Positions 11,201-23,577 of a stretch of DNA of 64,000 nt are shown here, one piece after another (within the stretch, counting starts at the first letter, position 1; every line of letters starts with the position of its first letter). The DNA is taken from the NCBI RefSeq assembly GCF_000003815.2, contig NC_049982.1, positions 26,614,477-26,678,476 on the forward strand, read 5' to 3'. This DNA is from Branchiostoma floridae (taxonomy: Eukaryota; Chordata; Leptocardii; Amphioxiformes; Branchiostomatidae). A program made the position numbers and the translations under genes. The notes under the pieces are model-generated. The model worked only from the letters and a program-made list of their open reading frames with translations, was not told the origin of the DNA and ran no database searches.

Positions 11201-14200
11201 TTACATGCACGATTGATTGTATTTAATCATTAACCTTCAGCATACTACAGTAACCATTTTGCACCAAATTTCTTTTGGTTATGGCAGTTACAATGTATAA
11301 TCTAAAAAATAGTTATTTTGCTAAGATGTCAAGTTTGTCATTCATCATCATTTTATTGTCATCATTTTGGTAGTTTTAGATATAGAAAAACAGAGGGTGG
11401 ATGTCAGTTCATTAAATTTCCATTCTGTAATCTCTCAAGTTTTCATACCCTTAACACTGGTTCGCCTTTATCCGATGGTAACCTATATCCGTTGTTTATT
11501 TTAAAAAACGTATTTAGGGATATACAGTCGACAGACAGTGATTTGAAATCGGAACATTTTGAAAATATTGCAAATTTGAAACCACATTCCGCAGACTTGA
11601 TACTCCTATGTGTGCTGTTTTTAAAGACAACAGATAAAGGTCACCCCACAGATAAAGGTGACCTAGCGTTACATCACTAAAGGTTTGGATGTTTCTTTAC
11701 TTTTCAGCTGAAGTACGAAAAGTGATGCGTAAGATAGAATGTATTCCTGCAGTCCTGGCTCTTCTTGCACCTGAAGGTAACGTTGATATCAAATATTTAC
11801 ATAGTTGCATTTGTTTGATGTTCTGCGTGTTATGTTGTTTGTCTGTCTGTCTGTCTGGATGTGTGTTCACAGTTTTTTGAATATCATTGATACAGTGACA
11901 AACATAGATAGCTAAGATAGATGGTTTCTTGCACAACAATTGCATCAGTGACAATGTACATGTATGTCAATGTATAATCAACAAAAGGTTAAGTCTAATA
12001 CTACACATATACGTTATATCACAACAATTTCAGTTACTACAATACAAGTGGTCTACATTGAGTGGAATCCACAGTTAAAGTAACAAAGGGAACTATTACA
12101 TAGATTGAGTATTGACATTGCAATGTTTTTTATCCCCATCTTCAGAGGACACCATATGCCATGAGTTTGCATCCCTGTGTATCTCCAACATGGCGCAAGA
12201 GTTCACCAACAAGGTCATCATCTTTGAGCAGAGCGGATTGGACTCCCTGATCCGCCTCATGGCCTCGCCTGACCCCGACGTCCAGAAGAACTCCACAGAA
12301 GCCGTATGTAGGCTGGTAGATGTAAGGGCAAACATCATCTTTTATCTTTATTTTAACGCTGGTTAACCTTTATCTGTGGGGTAACCTATATCCGTTGTTT
12401 TGACAACCTAAATCCGTTGTATTTAGGGATGTCGAGTCAACGGGCAGTGGTTTCACACCAATATCTTTATGATATATCTGAGATGATATCCCTGACCATA
12501 TCTCATTTTCATTTTAGTCAAGTGAGAAAATACCTAGATAAGTGTTAAGTGCCTTTCCCAATGGCACAACAGTGGGGTCTTTCAGGGATCTGAACAATTT
12601 TTTTAGCACATTTACAATCTTACACTTATTCAACAACTGTAAACACAAGATCACCTTGCTGTCTTCAATTGTGGTTAATATGGTTGCCACCTTAATAATA
12701 ATCGTTTTCTTATATGTTGTTTATATTCCAGGATTTCCACAGTCGTGCTGCTATCCGTGAACTTGGAGGTGTCCCTCCACTGCTGGACCTCCTGAAGTCA
12801 GAGTACCCTGCCATTCAACTTGTGGCCCTGGATACTCTTACCAAGATCACACTAGATGGTACGTGACTTGACAATATTTACTTCACAGCTTTAGGGCTCA
12901 CTCACTCACTATACGGTATAGCGTACATTGTTCCCTGTCTTGGGAGGGTTGGACGTTGCAGAATGTTGTTCAGATCTGATAGCGAAGGGTTTTTTTTAAT
13001 AATGAAAAATGGGCATAGCTGGAACTTATAAAACCAGAAAGATGCAACACAGTGGTAATTATAGTTCACCTTTATCTACATGCATTGGGTAAACTATATC
13101 ATTCTGTTGTTTTTAAGGTATTGGGATGTCAAGACGACAAACACTGTCTGTGGAGGATATCTTGAAAATTTTGCAGACTGAAACCACATAGTTGACATAT
13201 TGCTTGCATGCAGGTTCGATTTGTGCAACAATTTCTTTGTTAGAACTGACATCCATTTTTGATACCCCTGCTCACAGCTGAAACCAGAGCGGCTCTCCGG
13301 GAAGCAGAGGGGCTGGAAAGGTTGATAGAGTTTCTTGGAACAAAGGTTAGTCTGTACCTAATGTGTTATTGATACGTCTATAACACCATTTTACCTTTAT
13401 CCGTGGGCTGACCTTTATCCGTTGTCTTTAAAAACAGTACATTTAGGTGTATAAAGTCTGTGGATGGTGGTTTTGAAATTTGCAATGTTTTCAAAATGTT
13501 CCAATTTGAAACCAACGTCCGTCAACTTGATATCCCTAAATACCCTGGTTTAGAAACTAGATGAACTAGCGTTATCATTTTGATACCTAATATGGAGAAC
13601 TTATGCAGAAAAAAAAAGTTCAGCCAAAAAATAGCTTGCCTTCCTTATGATATCAAAGCAGTCAGGAAGGTTGAACAATGACACACAGAACATGGTATAG
13701 AATAAAGTGACTCGGTCCCAAATGCAAAGGGTGTAAAGCATCCATAGCAGTTGTCAATTTTCAGTGAATTAATGGTGAAAATGATCTAAGTTTTCCAAAC
13801 TTACAACATTTTCACCGTTAATCAACTGTCTGTCCAAACTGACATCATTTTCACCGTTTATCTGAAAACCAAACCCGTTTTACACTCTTCCACTTTTTTC
13901 TATGCTAGTTACAAGGCAGACAGTTGCAGACTGCAGTACCCTCATAGGTTACTAGTTGGCGCTTCAGCACCATGGAGATGCAGAATTCCAAGAAAAACAC
14001 AGCTTCCTGACATAGATGATAGTATTACTCAATGAAAACATATGATGCTCACTCCTACAAATTATGTCACCTTCAAACAATTTTTCCCAACACAAAGTAG
14101 ACTTAAATGCAAACGTGTCCATTCATGTGTACTTGCTAACAAATACTTCTAGTTGAAACATTTGTCCCAGTTGGTTAAGAATAACTTAGTTCACCTTATC

Positions 14201-17200
14201 TATTGGGTAACCTATATCCATTGCTTTTAAATACAGGGTATTTGGGGATATCACGCCAAAGGTTTCAAATTGCAATATTTTCAGGATATTTCAGTTTTAA
14301 ACTACCACCTGTCAACTTGATGTGCCTAAATACCCTGTTTTTAAAAAGCAACAAATATAGGTTACCCAACGGATAAAGGTGAACTAGCGTTACAGACATG
14401 TCTGTGATTTGTAACAGGAGTATGATGACCTCCATGTGAATGCTCTACATGTCCTCTCCAACTGCCTGGAGGATGCAGAGTCCATACTGGAGCTTCAGGG
14501 TACCGGGGGTTTGCAAAGACTCATGCAGTTCACTTCAGAAACAACCATTCCAGATGTCCAACAGTACGCAGCAAAGTCTATCTCCAAAGCAACAAAATAT
14601 GGTGAGTGTCTCGCTTGATCTGCGAATAGTTTCTTCAAGTTGTTAACAAATTTCTTTTTATGCAGCCAAGTGATTTTACCTGGAATGCTGGTTTATCACA
14701 GGACTATGACAAGCTTCATATGTTTTTACAGGGAGGGGCTGCTAGCACTGCTAGAAATTGTTCAGGAACCATTGCTATTTTTCTTTTATACTTTATGGTG
14801 GTAGCAGTCAATGCAGCTAGTAACAGTCCATATGTATACAGCTACATTATAGAAATTTATCTATAAAACCAGTACTTGGACCAGTGCAGGTTAGGTGCAG
14901 GTAAACACCAGAAATACCTGCACAGCTCCAATTTTACCTGCACTAACCTGCATATGAAGGTGGTTCAAATCCAGGCCCACTACCTTGCTGGACTGGCGCA
15001 TCAACTTCACTATTACTAGTACTACTCTTCCTTTTCTTTTTGAGATTTGCCCTTGAATCTTTGAGTTTGATATCCCCGTGTGGCACACTTTGCTACTACT
15101 TACAAGACCGGTGTGGGAACCACTGAATCTTGAGGCAAGTAGAAACAGTCTCCTGGCTCGTAGGAATACCTTAACATTTTCATGGCACCTCCTCGAACAT
15201 TTTACGACCCCTCTAAAAGATGCTTGCAGCCCCATCTTAGATGTGTATCCCAGGACTCTAGACTGTAATTTTGGAAGGTTAATATGTCATGAAGTGATGG
15301 TAACGTCTAAAATATGTTTAGATTGAATCTCACTTTCCCAAGATAGCATCTTAGTTGCCCGTGTTTTTTTATGATGTATTCACAGCTGAAAACTGGAAGA
15401 TGTTTCATGAGAATGAAGTGGAGAAAGCGCTGGTAACACTGTTGGGAGCGGACAGTGCATCTGTGCAAGTAGCTGCTGCCCAAGCCATCTCTGCCATCTC
15501 CGAGCACACTGGGAGCAAAGATGCTTTCTGTAAAGTCGGTCAGTATGCTACATAATTACTGACTCAGTAAATTTATGTCAAATAGAAATTTTGTATAGCA
15601 TAGATAAAAAAGACCTTTCAAATTACTACAAACCTTTTACTGCATCTAAACATGTCTAGTATTGATGCTGTTTTCATATGGCTAGCTTATCCACAAACTA
15701 AAAAAAATTCAGGAAATTGACTCGATTTTGAGTTATGCTATTTGCAAACCAGCTAATGTCCAATGAAGGAGTCTTTTTAAAAGGTACATTGTTACTGTAA
15801 ATTACATTTGTGCATATTAAGCCAGTGTCAATAGTGAAGCCAAACTGTACTTCTAATTCTCCTAGTTTACTAGTATTACACTATCTCCAGCTAACATCGT
15901 GGCAGGATGCTACTCTGCAGTATTATTATGATTGGGGATACAATCTAACACAAACAAACAAATAAACAAACACAGCAAGACCTAGTGATTACGACAACTG
16001 GGATAGGTTGGAGTGGCATTCTTGTTGTCTTAATATCTCTGAATACTCCATCTTTATATACAACGGATAAAGGTCACCCCGCGGATAAAGGTGAACTAGC
16101 ATCATAGTATTGTGTGCAAGTAGCTTGACCAAAGGCTACAGGGAAATCCTTCTGCATTTTCGCCAAAATGTTTGTTTATTTCTTTTTCCTTCTCAGAAGA
16201 GGCAAAGGGAATGGAGTTGTTGGTGAAACTCCTGGGGAGTGAGAACAGTGATGTGAAAGAGGCGGCAGCTCTGGCCGTGTCCAACCTGACCACTACACAT
16301 CCCAGCAACTGTTTAGAGGTTGTGGAGCACAGCGGTATCGAGCCACTGGTTCACCTGCTAGCAGAACAGAAGGTAACGAGTGAATGAGTGAGTGAGTGAG
16401 TGAGTGAGTGAGTGAGTGAGTGAGTGAGTGAGTGAGTGAGTGAGTGAGTGAGTGTGTGAGTGAGTGAGTGAGTGAGTGAGTGAGTGAGTGAGTGAGTGAG
16501 TGAGTGAGTGAGTGAGTGAGTGAGTGAGTGAGTGAGTGAGTGAGTGAGTGAGTGAGTTTTTATATCTTTACATGTTGATTTTGGTTCATCACAGAGGACA
16601 GAACAGGCAAAAATTTTTTCCATCCCCAGCTGCAAAATTCCGTCAAAGGACAGAAGGAAGGGCGCTGGCTACAACCCTTGTTGTACTATTACTATATTTG
16701 CAGATGATGATGATTAAAGATTGTTTATGATATTATGTCCTCAGGATGGGGCAGTGGCGAATGCAGCAGTGGCCCTGGCCAACCTCGCAGGAGATGAGAT
16801 CATCAGAATGGAGGTGGTGAGGATGGGTGTGGTGCCTGCACTCATCCAGCCACTCAAGTCCAGTAACAGCCTGGTCGTCAGTAAAGCCTGCCTCGCTCTG
16901 GCTGCCTTCATGTGTGATTCAGATGCAAGGTGAGTGAATCATGTTTACACAATCATGTTTTCTTAATTTCTGAGTAAAGTTGTGAAACACTAGGCAGGGC
17001 TTAAAATACTTTTTTCTACATACCTGCACTGGTGCAGAAGTATGGATCGTACTAAAATTGTTCAGGAACCATTGCTATTTTTCTTTTATACTTTATGGTG
17101 GTAGCAGCTAGTAACAGTCCATATACAGCTACATTATAGAAATTTATCTATAAAACCAGTACTTGGACCAGTGCAGGTTAGGTGCAGGTAAACACCAGAA

Positions 17201-20200
17201 ATACCTGCACAGTTCCAATTTTACTTGCACTAACCTGCATATGCAGGTGGTTCAAATCCAGGCCCACTACCTTGCTATCCCAATGCACCAGTTTGACTGG
17301 CTAGTTGGTGGCGCATCAACTTCACTATTTCTAGTACTACTCTTCCTTTTCTTTTTGAGATTTGCCCTTGAATCTTTGAGTTTGATATCTCTATGTGGCA
17401 CACTTTGCTACTACTTACAAGACCGAAGTGGGAACCACTGAAACTTTAAGCAAGTAGAAACAGTCTCCTGGCTCGTAGGATTCGAATCGGGCCCTGTCAG
17501 CGTACTAACCTAATGCTATAACGCTAGGCCAGAACTAAGTGTTGGACTGGTCAGTTGGTGGCAATTGAACTACACAGTTGCATGCAGCCCAAACCACTTT
17601 TAACTTTGAACATTTTCAAAATCTCACAGTTGAAAGACCCCCCTTCCATACCAATCTCCTGATTGGTCGCTTTGCTACCATGCCATTCCCACACCTACTA
17701 AAATGAAATCCTGGCTAGAACCATGCATTACTTTGTAACACGCATTGTGCTTAAATCTTAGGTCAGAGCTGCGATCTAATGGAGGACTGGACATCCTTAT
17801 AAAGCACCTGAACTCAGACAACGACGACGTACGGCGTGGCGCAGCCTGGGGCGTGCTCGTGTGCGGAGGGGATCCGCCAACTGCCACGGACATCTGCAAG
17901 CTGGGGTCAGCCATACTCGTTTGTTTGTTTGCTTATTGTTCCTTTATATGCGGATGTATAACTGTCAATAAGTTTGTAAGACTGCTACATTAGCAAAAAC
18001 ACAATTAGTGCACAATCTATAAGGGATTGACTAGAAGATCTTGACTGGGTTCATTAGAATAAATGTATTTATCATTATTACGACTATATGACTATTAAAT
18101 ACAACTATTTGGTCTTCAGAATTGCAAATCGGGCAGTCTTATACACAATTTTACAAACCTTATGAGGAATAATGTGACTTAGAGTTTGTAGACACAATTC
18201 TGCAAGTTATGTTTGTACCAGGAATTGTTCTGAAATATCCCATGTTTCTGGAATTCCACAGGGGACTGGAAATTCTGCAGGAAATCAACCAGTCCGTGTC
18301 CAGACAAAACAAGTTCACTCAGGCAGCCATGGACAAACTCCTGGACTCCAACCTTCCTGCCAAGTTTGCCCTGACCGGCTATTTGGGACCAGACAACGCA
18401 ATCACAGACGGCTTCTTTGATGCTGGCCCAGTGGGTGTATTTGATTGTTTAAAGCTAACGATAATTCCCTCTTTTGGCATCGTTGTAGCATAAAGGTTAG
18501 AGCGTTCGGCTCAGAGTCAAAACTTTCTGCTTCGATACTCACCATGCCCCAATGTTGTTTTGCTTAGGAAAGGCTCTTTACACAATATACCCACAATGAT
18601 GGTAAAGTGACGCCCACCGAGCCTCTTTGGCTAATCTATCAAAAGTATACCCAAAGCACACATGGGATTTGGTGCGCCAGTATGCCAACATCTACACATT
18701 TGCCACCAAGTGCCACAATATTTTTATTTTTATAAAATGTGTGATCTTATACATGTACATTCAATACAAAAAGTCTGGAAAGTTGAACATCATATCTTTT
18801 TTATTACTTTATCAATTGTATTGCATTATACAATCATGTATATCACTATGAGGTTCCGGTTTGGAATTGCAAGTGACCAGATATCTAAATAGTCCCTAAG
18901 AATAAGAATCAGGGCAAATCAGAGGTTGTCTCTATAGTTTTGGCTCTAGATTTTCCGGCTACCGCTTTAGCAATGTATAATCTTTTATACTACTCCAAAT
19001 ACTTGTTGTTCATAGCGTTTTATGGTGTCGGAGATTTGATCGTGCGGCGAACACTTCCTGATATTAGTGCGTGATAGCGGTAAAGCGTTTCGTCGCCTGA
19101 TTACCCAGATCGTGCGTTCTATGTGCGTTTTGGATGTTTTAGCGCCATCGGAACTCGCGGAAAACGTATCGAATAACTTTTCTTCCATTTTGCTCAGTAT
19201 ACAGAAGAACTCTTGACCTTCATTGCCATATTAGTCATTATCCCAGGAAAATTCATTTTTTCCGTGTAGCGGCCTGTAAAAAAAGCCCCCAAATTAGCAA
19301 TTTCTGGGTGAAAATTGTATTCTAATGATGGTTTTTACCAAAAATAACATTTCTACAGAAAATGTCAAATGAGTCTGTCGGTCAGCGACAAGGCACCCTT
19401 TTCTATCGGAAACATCGAATTGAACCGATGTTTTGAGAAGCGCTAGTGCTTTTCTCAGAGACAGTCAAATCGGCCCCGAATCGTAAAAAAAAACTCCAAA
19501 CCGGAACCCTAAAGGTAATCTATTGAGTACAGTACTTTATATTCCTTTAAAATTATACCACTTTATTTCTTATGCTCACACTTTTGTGCAATGGGCAGCA
19601 TGACTGATTTAATGTGTGGGTCACCCACCAAAAGAGCCGAAACTCCCCTGCCAATGACACACTATTGCGATGTGTTGTGTTTTGGACAAACCATGTGCAT
19701 GTCTGAACTTACATGTGTTCTCCTCCAACCATCAGTTGAGGCCAGACTCTCGCTTCATGTCGCTGGATGAGCTGAACACTCGGGAGGTTAATGAGAAGAG
19801 ACCCATCCTGCTGGTTAACGTCCAGCCTCAGGAACAGCAGTCCCCACAGCCCCCCGAGGTCGAGAGTAAGACAGAGACTAAAGCAGCCAACCAGAAACCT
19901 TCCAAGAAAGAACTAGCAAAGTGAGCTTATCGATAACTAAATGCTCCTACCTAAATAGAGGTATTGTTTTTGGTTTGCTTGTTTATCTCAGCTTGTTTTT
20001 AGGCGTTTCCTGTTTTCTGGGTTCAAGATTGGGTGGAGGAAAATGATGCAACTGGAGACTTGCTAGATGATTTAGTTTGGCTCGGGTCCAAAGTTGTTGC
20101 CTAGGCTTCACCTGGGTCTGAATTCCCATGGGAAGGCAGAAATATGCATACTATTGCACAGAATTAGCAAGAAATTAGCATGTGAATAATATTTTTTTTT

Positions 20201-21720
20201 CATTGTTTTTGAGTTAGGGATTTGTAGAACCACTTGTTATATCATGGAAATGCATGATATGATAGAAAATAAAAACTCTGTATTGTACATACTTTACTTA
20301 AATATACTCCATATAGGAAACTGACATTTTTTTTTCTTGCAGAGGAAAAAGCAAGGCGTCCAAAGAGAAGGAGGAAAAACAGAAGGAGGAGGAGATGCAA
20401 CTTCTGCAGCTTATTTTACAGGTACCCTATTTTCTCAATTAAAGTACAAAGTTGGAACAAAGTTTTAACACACAAAAGAATGTTGAATAGATGTAACTGT
20501 TGCAATATGTATCCATTCCTCAACATTTGTGAAGGTCCAGCTTGAATGCTTAACACAGTGTCCTTTTTCTAATCAGCAACAAGAAGGTGAGGGAGGGTCA
20601 TACCACCCCCCTATGGACCATGCCCTATACGAATATATCGGAGAAGTCTCCAACAAGATACGGCCCATGGCTACCACCAGAGAGCAGGTCGTTGCACTCG
20701 CAAGGTGAATGTCCCTTTCACACTGTTAGGCAAGCTTTGGCCGTATTGTTGTCGAGAATTTTGGACTCTTGTGTCAAGTCTATCCTTTTATATGTTATAT
20801 TATGCAAAATTGGGGGCAAAAAGTACACAAAGTAGTATACAGCAAAGTTTACCCTTGAAACTCAGTAAAGTTGGTCACGATCAGTTGTGACATAGGATGG
20901 CTAAGCTAGCAAACACTAGATTGATAAGTCAGGGGTTTGATTCCTGGCTAGACATTGTGTCTTAGAGAAAAGTGCATGACTTTCCTCACTCCACCCATGT
21001 GTAAAAATGGGTATACCTGACTTTGGTTGCTGAGGTGAAAGGCAGTGGAAGGAGAGGGTTGGGGTCTGGCATCCAGTAGCATGCTCTAGACACAGTGGAT
21101 CAACACCACTAGATGCCCCTATGGCCTTCTAGCCAGCTCGACATTTTTTTCCGTCAGCCAATTCCCATTGTCGCATTGGGTTTTAATGAGATTATCGTAT
21201 GCGAAAGGGCACCGACACACATTGTCAACAATCATAACAATAGCAAAACAAACAGTGTGTGGCTTTTACGGCCGTGGACGGCGTCCCCAAGCCGCCTGTA
21301 GCTTCCACCAAGGAGCTTTTATCAGATTTTTGTCCGTCAAAGTTGGCGGATTGGTTTTAAAATTTTTCCGTCACACGCAGCAAATTTCCGTCAATTGAGG
21401 GAAAAACGGACGCTGGCTAGAGCCCTGCTCTATACCTTGTTGTACCAGTGTTGTTTTATGCCCTACGTCCCTGCAGGTTTGTAGCCTACAAGATGGGAGG
21501 GCCTGTCGAGCGAGGCAAGCTTTCCACCTTCAGCTACGAGCTGCCCATCAGTCAAATCAAGTACGAGCTGAAGTCCAACATCTTACCAATCGGACGGGTC
21601 AAGACTGGCATTCACTATCATAGGGCCTTACTCTTCAAGGTACACTCACTTTCAGATTGCCACCAATTTCTTCTTACCCCCATGAATAAGTTAAGTGGGA
21701 GTGTTTGTGTTTTTTTTCTT

Positions 21721-21755
<35 letters not shown>

Positions 21756-21768
21756 TAGCTTGAGAAGG

Positions 21769-21831
<63 letters not shown>

Positions 21832-22819
21832 CTAAACAAGCTACATGTATGGTCACGATTTTGGGATGGTATGTTGTTTTCTATGTTTTCTATGAACGAT
21901 AGGCGTTATTCCATCAATGACCTACAATCTTCCAACTTTGCCAGATGAATGCACTTCAGTTGGTATTGTCTTGATATATTGTATGTCATTGTTTTTCTTC
22001 TTTGTACAGGCACTCGCAGATCGGATCGCTGTACCATGTTCTCTAGTACGAGGGGAATACAACAGAGCTTGGAATGAAGTTGTGCTGAACGTGGATGACA
22101 CTGTAAGTTCCGTTCATAATTCTGACTTTTCCTGAAGTTTTTAGGAGTTAAGCCTGTATAGCACGTACATGCAGGGCTTATATACTGGTAGATAACAGAA
22201 TGAAAATTTACGCCGTAATTTTACATGTAAGAGGTGAGTGCAAAAACCACTAACATGAAACAACTTTGAACTTACATACATTTACGGTATGCATGAGTGC
22301 GTTATGCTGGGGAACGTTGCATCCGAGAATTCTTTAAAAAGCATTTTTCAGGGTGGCATATGCAACATTACCTTGCAGAACTACATTACTGGGCATACTA
22401 TAATTCACTCTGTCTTATCGGTACCAAACTTTCACGGTCTGAGAAAATTGAACTTGTTCTTGGAACTAAATGTTCACGGCAAACGAATTGTTTGTTATCG
22501 TCACCAACAAGAATTATTTGTTATTTGCAATGATAAGTTCACGTTACAGTTGTCACCATGAAAACAGTGAACATAAAGTACATTGAAAAAATCAGGAATT
22601 ACAGTAACATCCACACCTCAGTCTATTTGTTGTACATGTATGTTGTACTGAACTGAACTGAACTGTATGTTGTACCATAATAGATACAGGCTTCCAATTG
22701 TCTTACAGGCCAATGGTGCGAAGTATCCTCCAAAGTTATACGTGGTTGACTTGATGCACATCCCAGGGCGACTGATGGAGGGGGATTCCTCTGAAGCTGT
22801 CCAGTACAAGAAATTATAG
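8212..22819 (+). CDS. ARMC3: ARMC3, armadillo repeat-containing protein 3 (19 coding exons, 833 aa)
   Basis: Exons: 8212-8259, 8642-8759, 9123-9248, 11708-11776, 12146-12321, 12732-12858, 13278-13345, 14418-14601, 15386-15538, 16197-16372, 16745-16929, 17762-17905, 18262-18430, 19736-19920, 20343-20421, 20577-20704, 21477-21639, 22010-22102, 22709-22819. All junctions are GT-AG and keep phase; the total is 2502 nt. The start is supported by an in-frame TGA just upstream and by MGKKVKKEVEPPPKDV, the N-terminus typical of ARMC3. Residues about 15-560 are armadillo repeats (for example SPDPDVQKNSTEAVCRLV and NSDVKEAAALAVSNLT). Residues about 582-670 are a charged Lys/Glu/Gln/Pro linker. Residues about 680-833 form the EDR1/CTR1/ARMC3 peptidase-like domain (FKALADRIAVPCSLVRGEY, YVVDLMHIPG). 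Human ARMC3 is about 870 residues, so this looks complete. Vertebrate ARMC3 is expressed in testis and ciliated cells and is linked to sperm flagellum formation. Confidence 0.95.
8305..8605 (+). mobile_element. LINE 3' UTR-like repeat, second copy
   Basis: GGTGTGAC, then TTCAGTGTAATATAACCAG, then AAGCTGGTGTGTTACGCCGA recapitulates the order seen at about 980-1070. The last unit is then repeated twice more (near 8490 and 8550). It lies in ARMC3 intron 1 (numbering from the first coding exon) and is non-coding. Confidence 0.5.
9332..10971. mobile_element. Non-autonomous hAT element with 8-bp target duplication, in ARMC3 intron 3
   Basis: The element begins TAGGGGTGGGTACCGG and ends CACCCCTA. 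It is flanked by the direct repeat GATCAGAC at 9324-9331 and 10972-10979. TAGGGGTG termini and an 8-bp duplication are hallmarks of the hAT superfamily. The left arm carries GGTCCGGTTCAGGTCC-type repeats. Fragments of the same family occur at 61790-61864, 62917-63140 and 63433-63797. About 1.2 kb of the interior is a second, nested element. No transposase frame is visible. Confidence 0.85.
9529..10733. mobile_element. TIR element nested inside the hAT copy
   Basis: The left end (CAAACTATCAG, one base, CCTGGAATGGCACTGTCAGTG) and the reverse of the right end (CAAACCATCAG, one base, CCTGGAATGGCACTGTCAGTG) make an inverted repeat of about 33 bp with only a couple of mismatches. Next to the left end is a short tandem run of GACAGTCGTAAAACAGTCGT-like units (9650-9800); the right side has TCAGGCCTGTCAAGACAGTC repeats. 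The middle is AT-rich and non-coding. hAT copies at 63 kb lack this insert, so it entered the hAT element later. The target duplication is not clear. Confidence 0.7.
11452..11673. mobile_element. Palindromic GTTCACCTTTATCC MITE, copy 1 (ARMC3 intron 3)
   Basis: About 220 bp with ends related to TAACGCTAGTTCACCTTTAT and its reverse complement (GATAAAGGTGACCTAGCGTTA). Inner sub-terminal repeats are GGTAACCTATATCCGTTG and ACAGATAAAGGTCACC. The core holds ATTTAGGGATAT and TTTGAAACCAC motifs shared with the other copies. Confidence 0.75.
12353..12485. mobile_element. Palindromic MITE, copy 2, left half only (ARMC3 intron 5)
   Basis: Begins TTAACGCTGGTTAACCTTTA and has GGGGTAACCTATATCCGTTG and ATTTAGGGATGTCGAGTC, but the inverted right end is missing. 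Confidence 0.65.
13052..13200. mobile_element. Palindromic MITE, copy 3, degenerate (ARMC3 intron 6)
   Basis: TAGTTCACCTTTATC, then GGGTAAACTATATCATT and TTGGGATGTCAAG keep the order of the family, but the right terminus has decayed. Confidence 0.5.
13382..13577. mobile_element. Palindromic MITE, copy 4 (ARMC3 intron 7)
   Basis: Starts TAACACCATTTTACCTTTAT and ends GATGAACTAGCGTTA. The core TCAACTTGATATCCCTAAAT matches the family. The right sub-terminal block is deleted. Confidence 0.65.
14188..14394. mobile_element. Palindromic MITE, copy 5 (ARMC3 intron 7)
   Basis: AGTTCACCTTATC at the left and GGATAAAGGTGAACTAGCGT at the right form the inverted ends. It sits just upstream of the acceptor of coding exon 8 (14418). 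Confidence 0.75.
14754..15165. repeat. Interspersed repeat, copy A (ARMC3 intron 8)
   Basis: AAATTGTTCAGGAACCATTG through AGTAGAAACAGTCTCCTGGC is repeated at 17054-17480 with high identity. Copy A lacks about 37 bp (around 14988) present in copy B. It includes TGCAGGTTAGGTGCAGG-like motifs and is non-coding. Confidence 0.75.
16057..16105. mobile_element. Palindromic MITE, copy 6, right end only (ARMC3 intron 9)
   Basis: ACAACGGATAAAGGTCACC and GCGGATAAAGGTGAACTAGC are the two sub-terminal repeats of the right arm; the rest of the element is absent. Confidence 0.65.
16378..16556. repeat. (GAGT)n tetranucleotide array at the start of ARMC3 intron 10
   Basis: About 180 bp of nearly pure GAGT/TGAG repeats begins about five bases after the exon 10 donor (16373). 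A single GTGTGAG interruption lies near 16455. Length is likely polymorphic. Confidence 0.95.
17054..17480. repeat. Interspersed repeat, copy B (ARMC3 intron 11)
   Basis: Paralogue of 14754-15165. Copy B keeps a segment (CCAGTTTGACTGGCTAGTTG) lost from copy A. It runs directly into a tRNA-like segment at about 17480. Confidence 0.75.
17478..17535 (-). mobile_element. tRNA-derived SINE-like fragment
   Basis: On the minus strand, TAGCATTAGGTTAGTACGC resembles a pol III A box and GATTCGAATCC a B box about 25 bases later. A cloverleaf is not complete, so this is a SINE head or tRNA relic rather than a tRNA gene. Confidence 0.4.
18478..18640 (+). mobile_element. tRNA-derived SINE-like element (ARMC3 intron 13)
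   Basis: TAGCATAAAGGTTAGAGCG (A-box-like) and GCTTCGATACTC (B-box-like) lie about 35 bp apart. They are followed by TGCTTAGGAAAGGCTCTTTA and a CCCACAATGATGG body, the layout of a pol III SINE. The subfamily cannot be assigned by eye. Confidence 0.45.
20893..21126 (+). mobile_element. tRNA-derived SINE-like element (ARMC3 intron 16)
   Basis: TGGCTAAGCTAGC (A-box-like) and GGTTTGATTCC (B-box-like) head a body containing TTTCCTCACTCCACCCATGT and AAAAATGGGTATACCTGACT. The B box is close to the GGTTCGANTCC consensus. Confidence 0.55.
21721..21829. repeat. GT/GA microsatellite (ARMC3 intron 17)
   Basis: (TG)n, a GAGAGAGAGA segment, a short unique spacer, then a second long (TG)n run ending at 21829. 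Confidence 0.95.
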
Positions 22820-23571
22820 ATCAGCCACAGCTATAGCTCAAAACTTTTTTCCATCCCACCCATAATTGGGAGCCATATTGTTAATTTTTGTTGTTAAATC
22901 TCTCATTTTTAGCTTTTTCATCATTCTTATGTCATGATTTTGTATTGATTTCATGAGGTGGGGAATTTTTGGATAAACAGGGTAAAATTTTGTCCGTCCC
23001 AACAAGCAAATTTCCGTCCTGGGACAGAGGGAGGGTAGCGAAGTCCTCAGATTAGCTACACATGTATGTTGTTAGGGTACATATTAAATTCTTTAGCTTG
23101 ATAGTTAAAGTTGGACACAGTCAAAACAGGCCAAGAAGGCAACTCAGGGGACCAATAACTTCTGGCTTATAGACAGGACCCTTGATGCTTATGTCAATGG
23201 GAAAAATTGGATATCTCACTGCTCTGCATGTTGGTGGCCTTGCTGCATCTTCAATTGGACTTGTGTACCCTTGACTTCATAATGTTTCTCAAAACAAAGT
23301 GTTAAAAGAGTCTTTTTTATCAATGAAATTTTTGAGCACTCTGTCAAATTGCTAGGCCACAGTAAGGTTCCCAACATATTATATAACAAATTATGGGAAA
23401 TATCTGGGGACCACCAACAAGTGGTCACATTGTCCTGATGTTCTTTATATTATAATTGTGGTGGTCACATGTAAATAGGTGTGACTGCACTGCATGGTGA
23501 CACGCTTGCTGGTTGTTTTCTAGGCTTACTTGCGATTTGATGTACAGGATTATAATTGGGTTGTATATATC

Positions 23572-23577
23572 AATAAA
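23572..23577 (+). terminator. Candidate ARMC3 poly(A) signal
   Basis: The first canonical AATAAA that I found downstream of the ARMC3 stop (22819), about 750 bp into the 3' region. Another lies at 23788-23793. Which one is used cannot be told from sequence alone. Confidence 0.4.
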
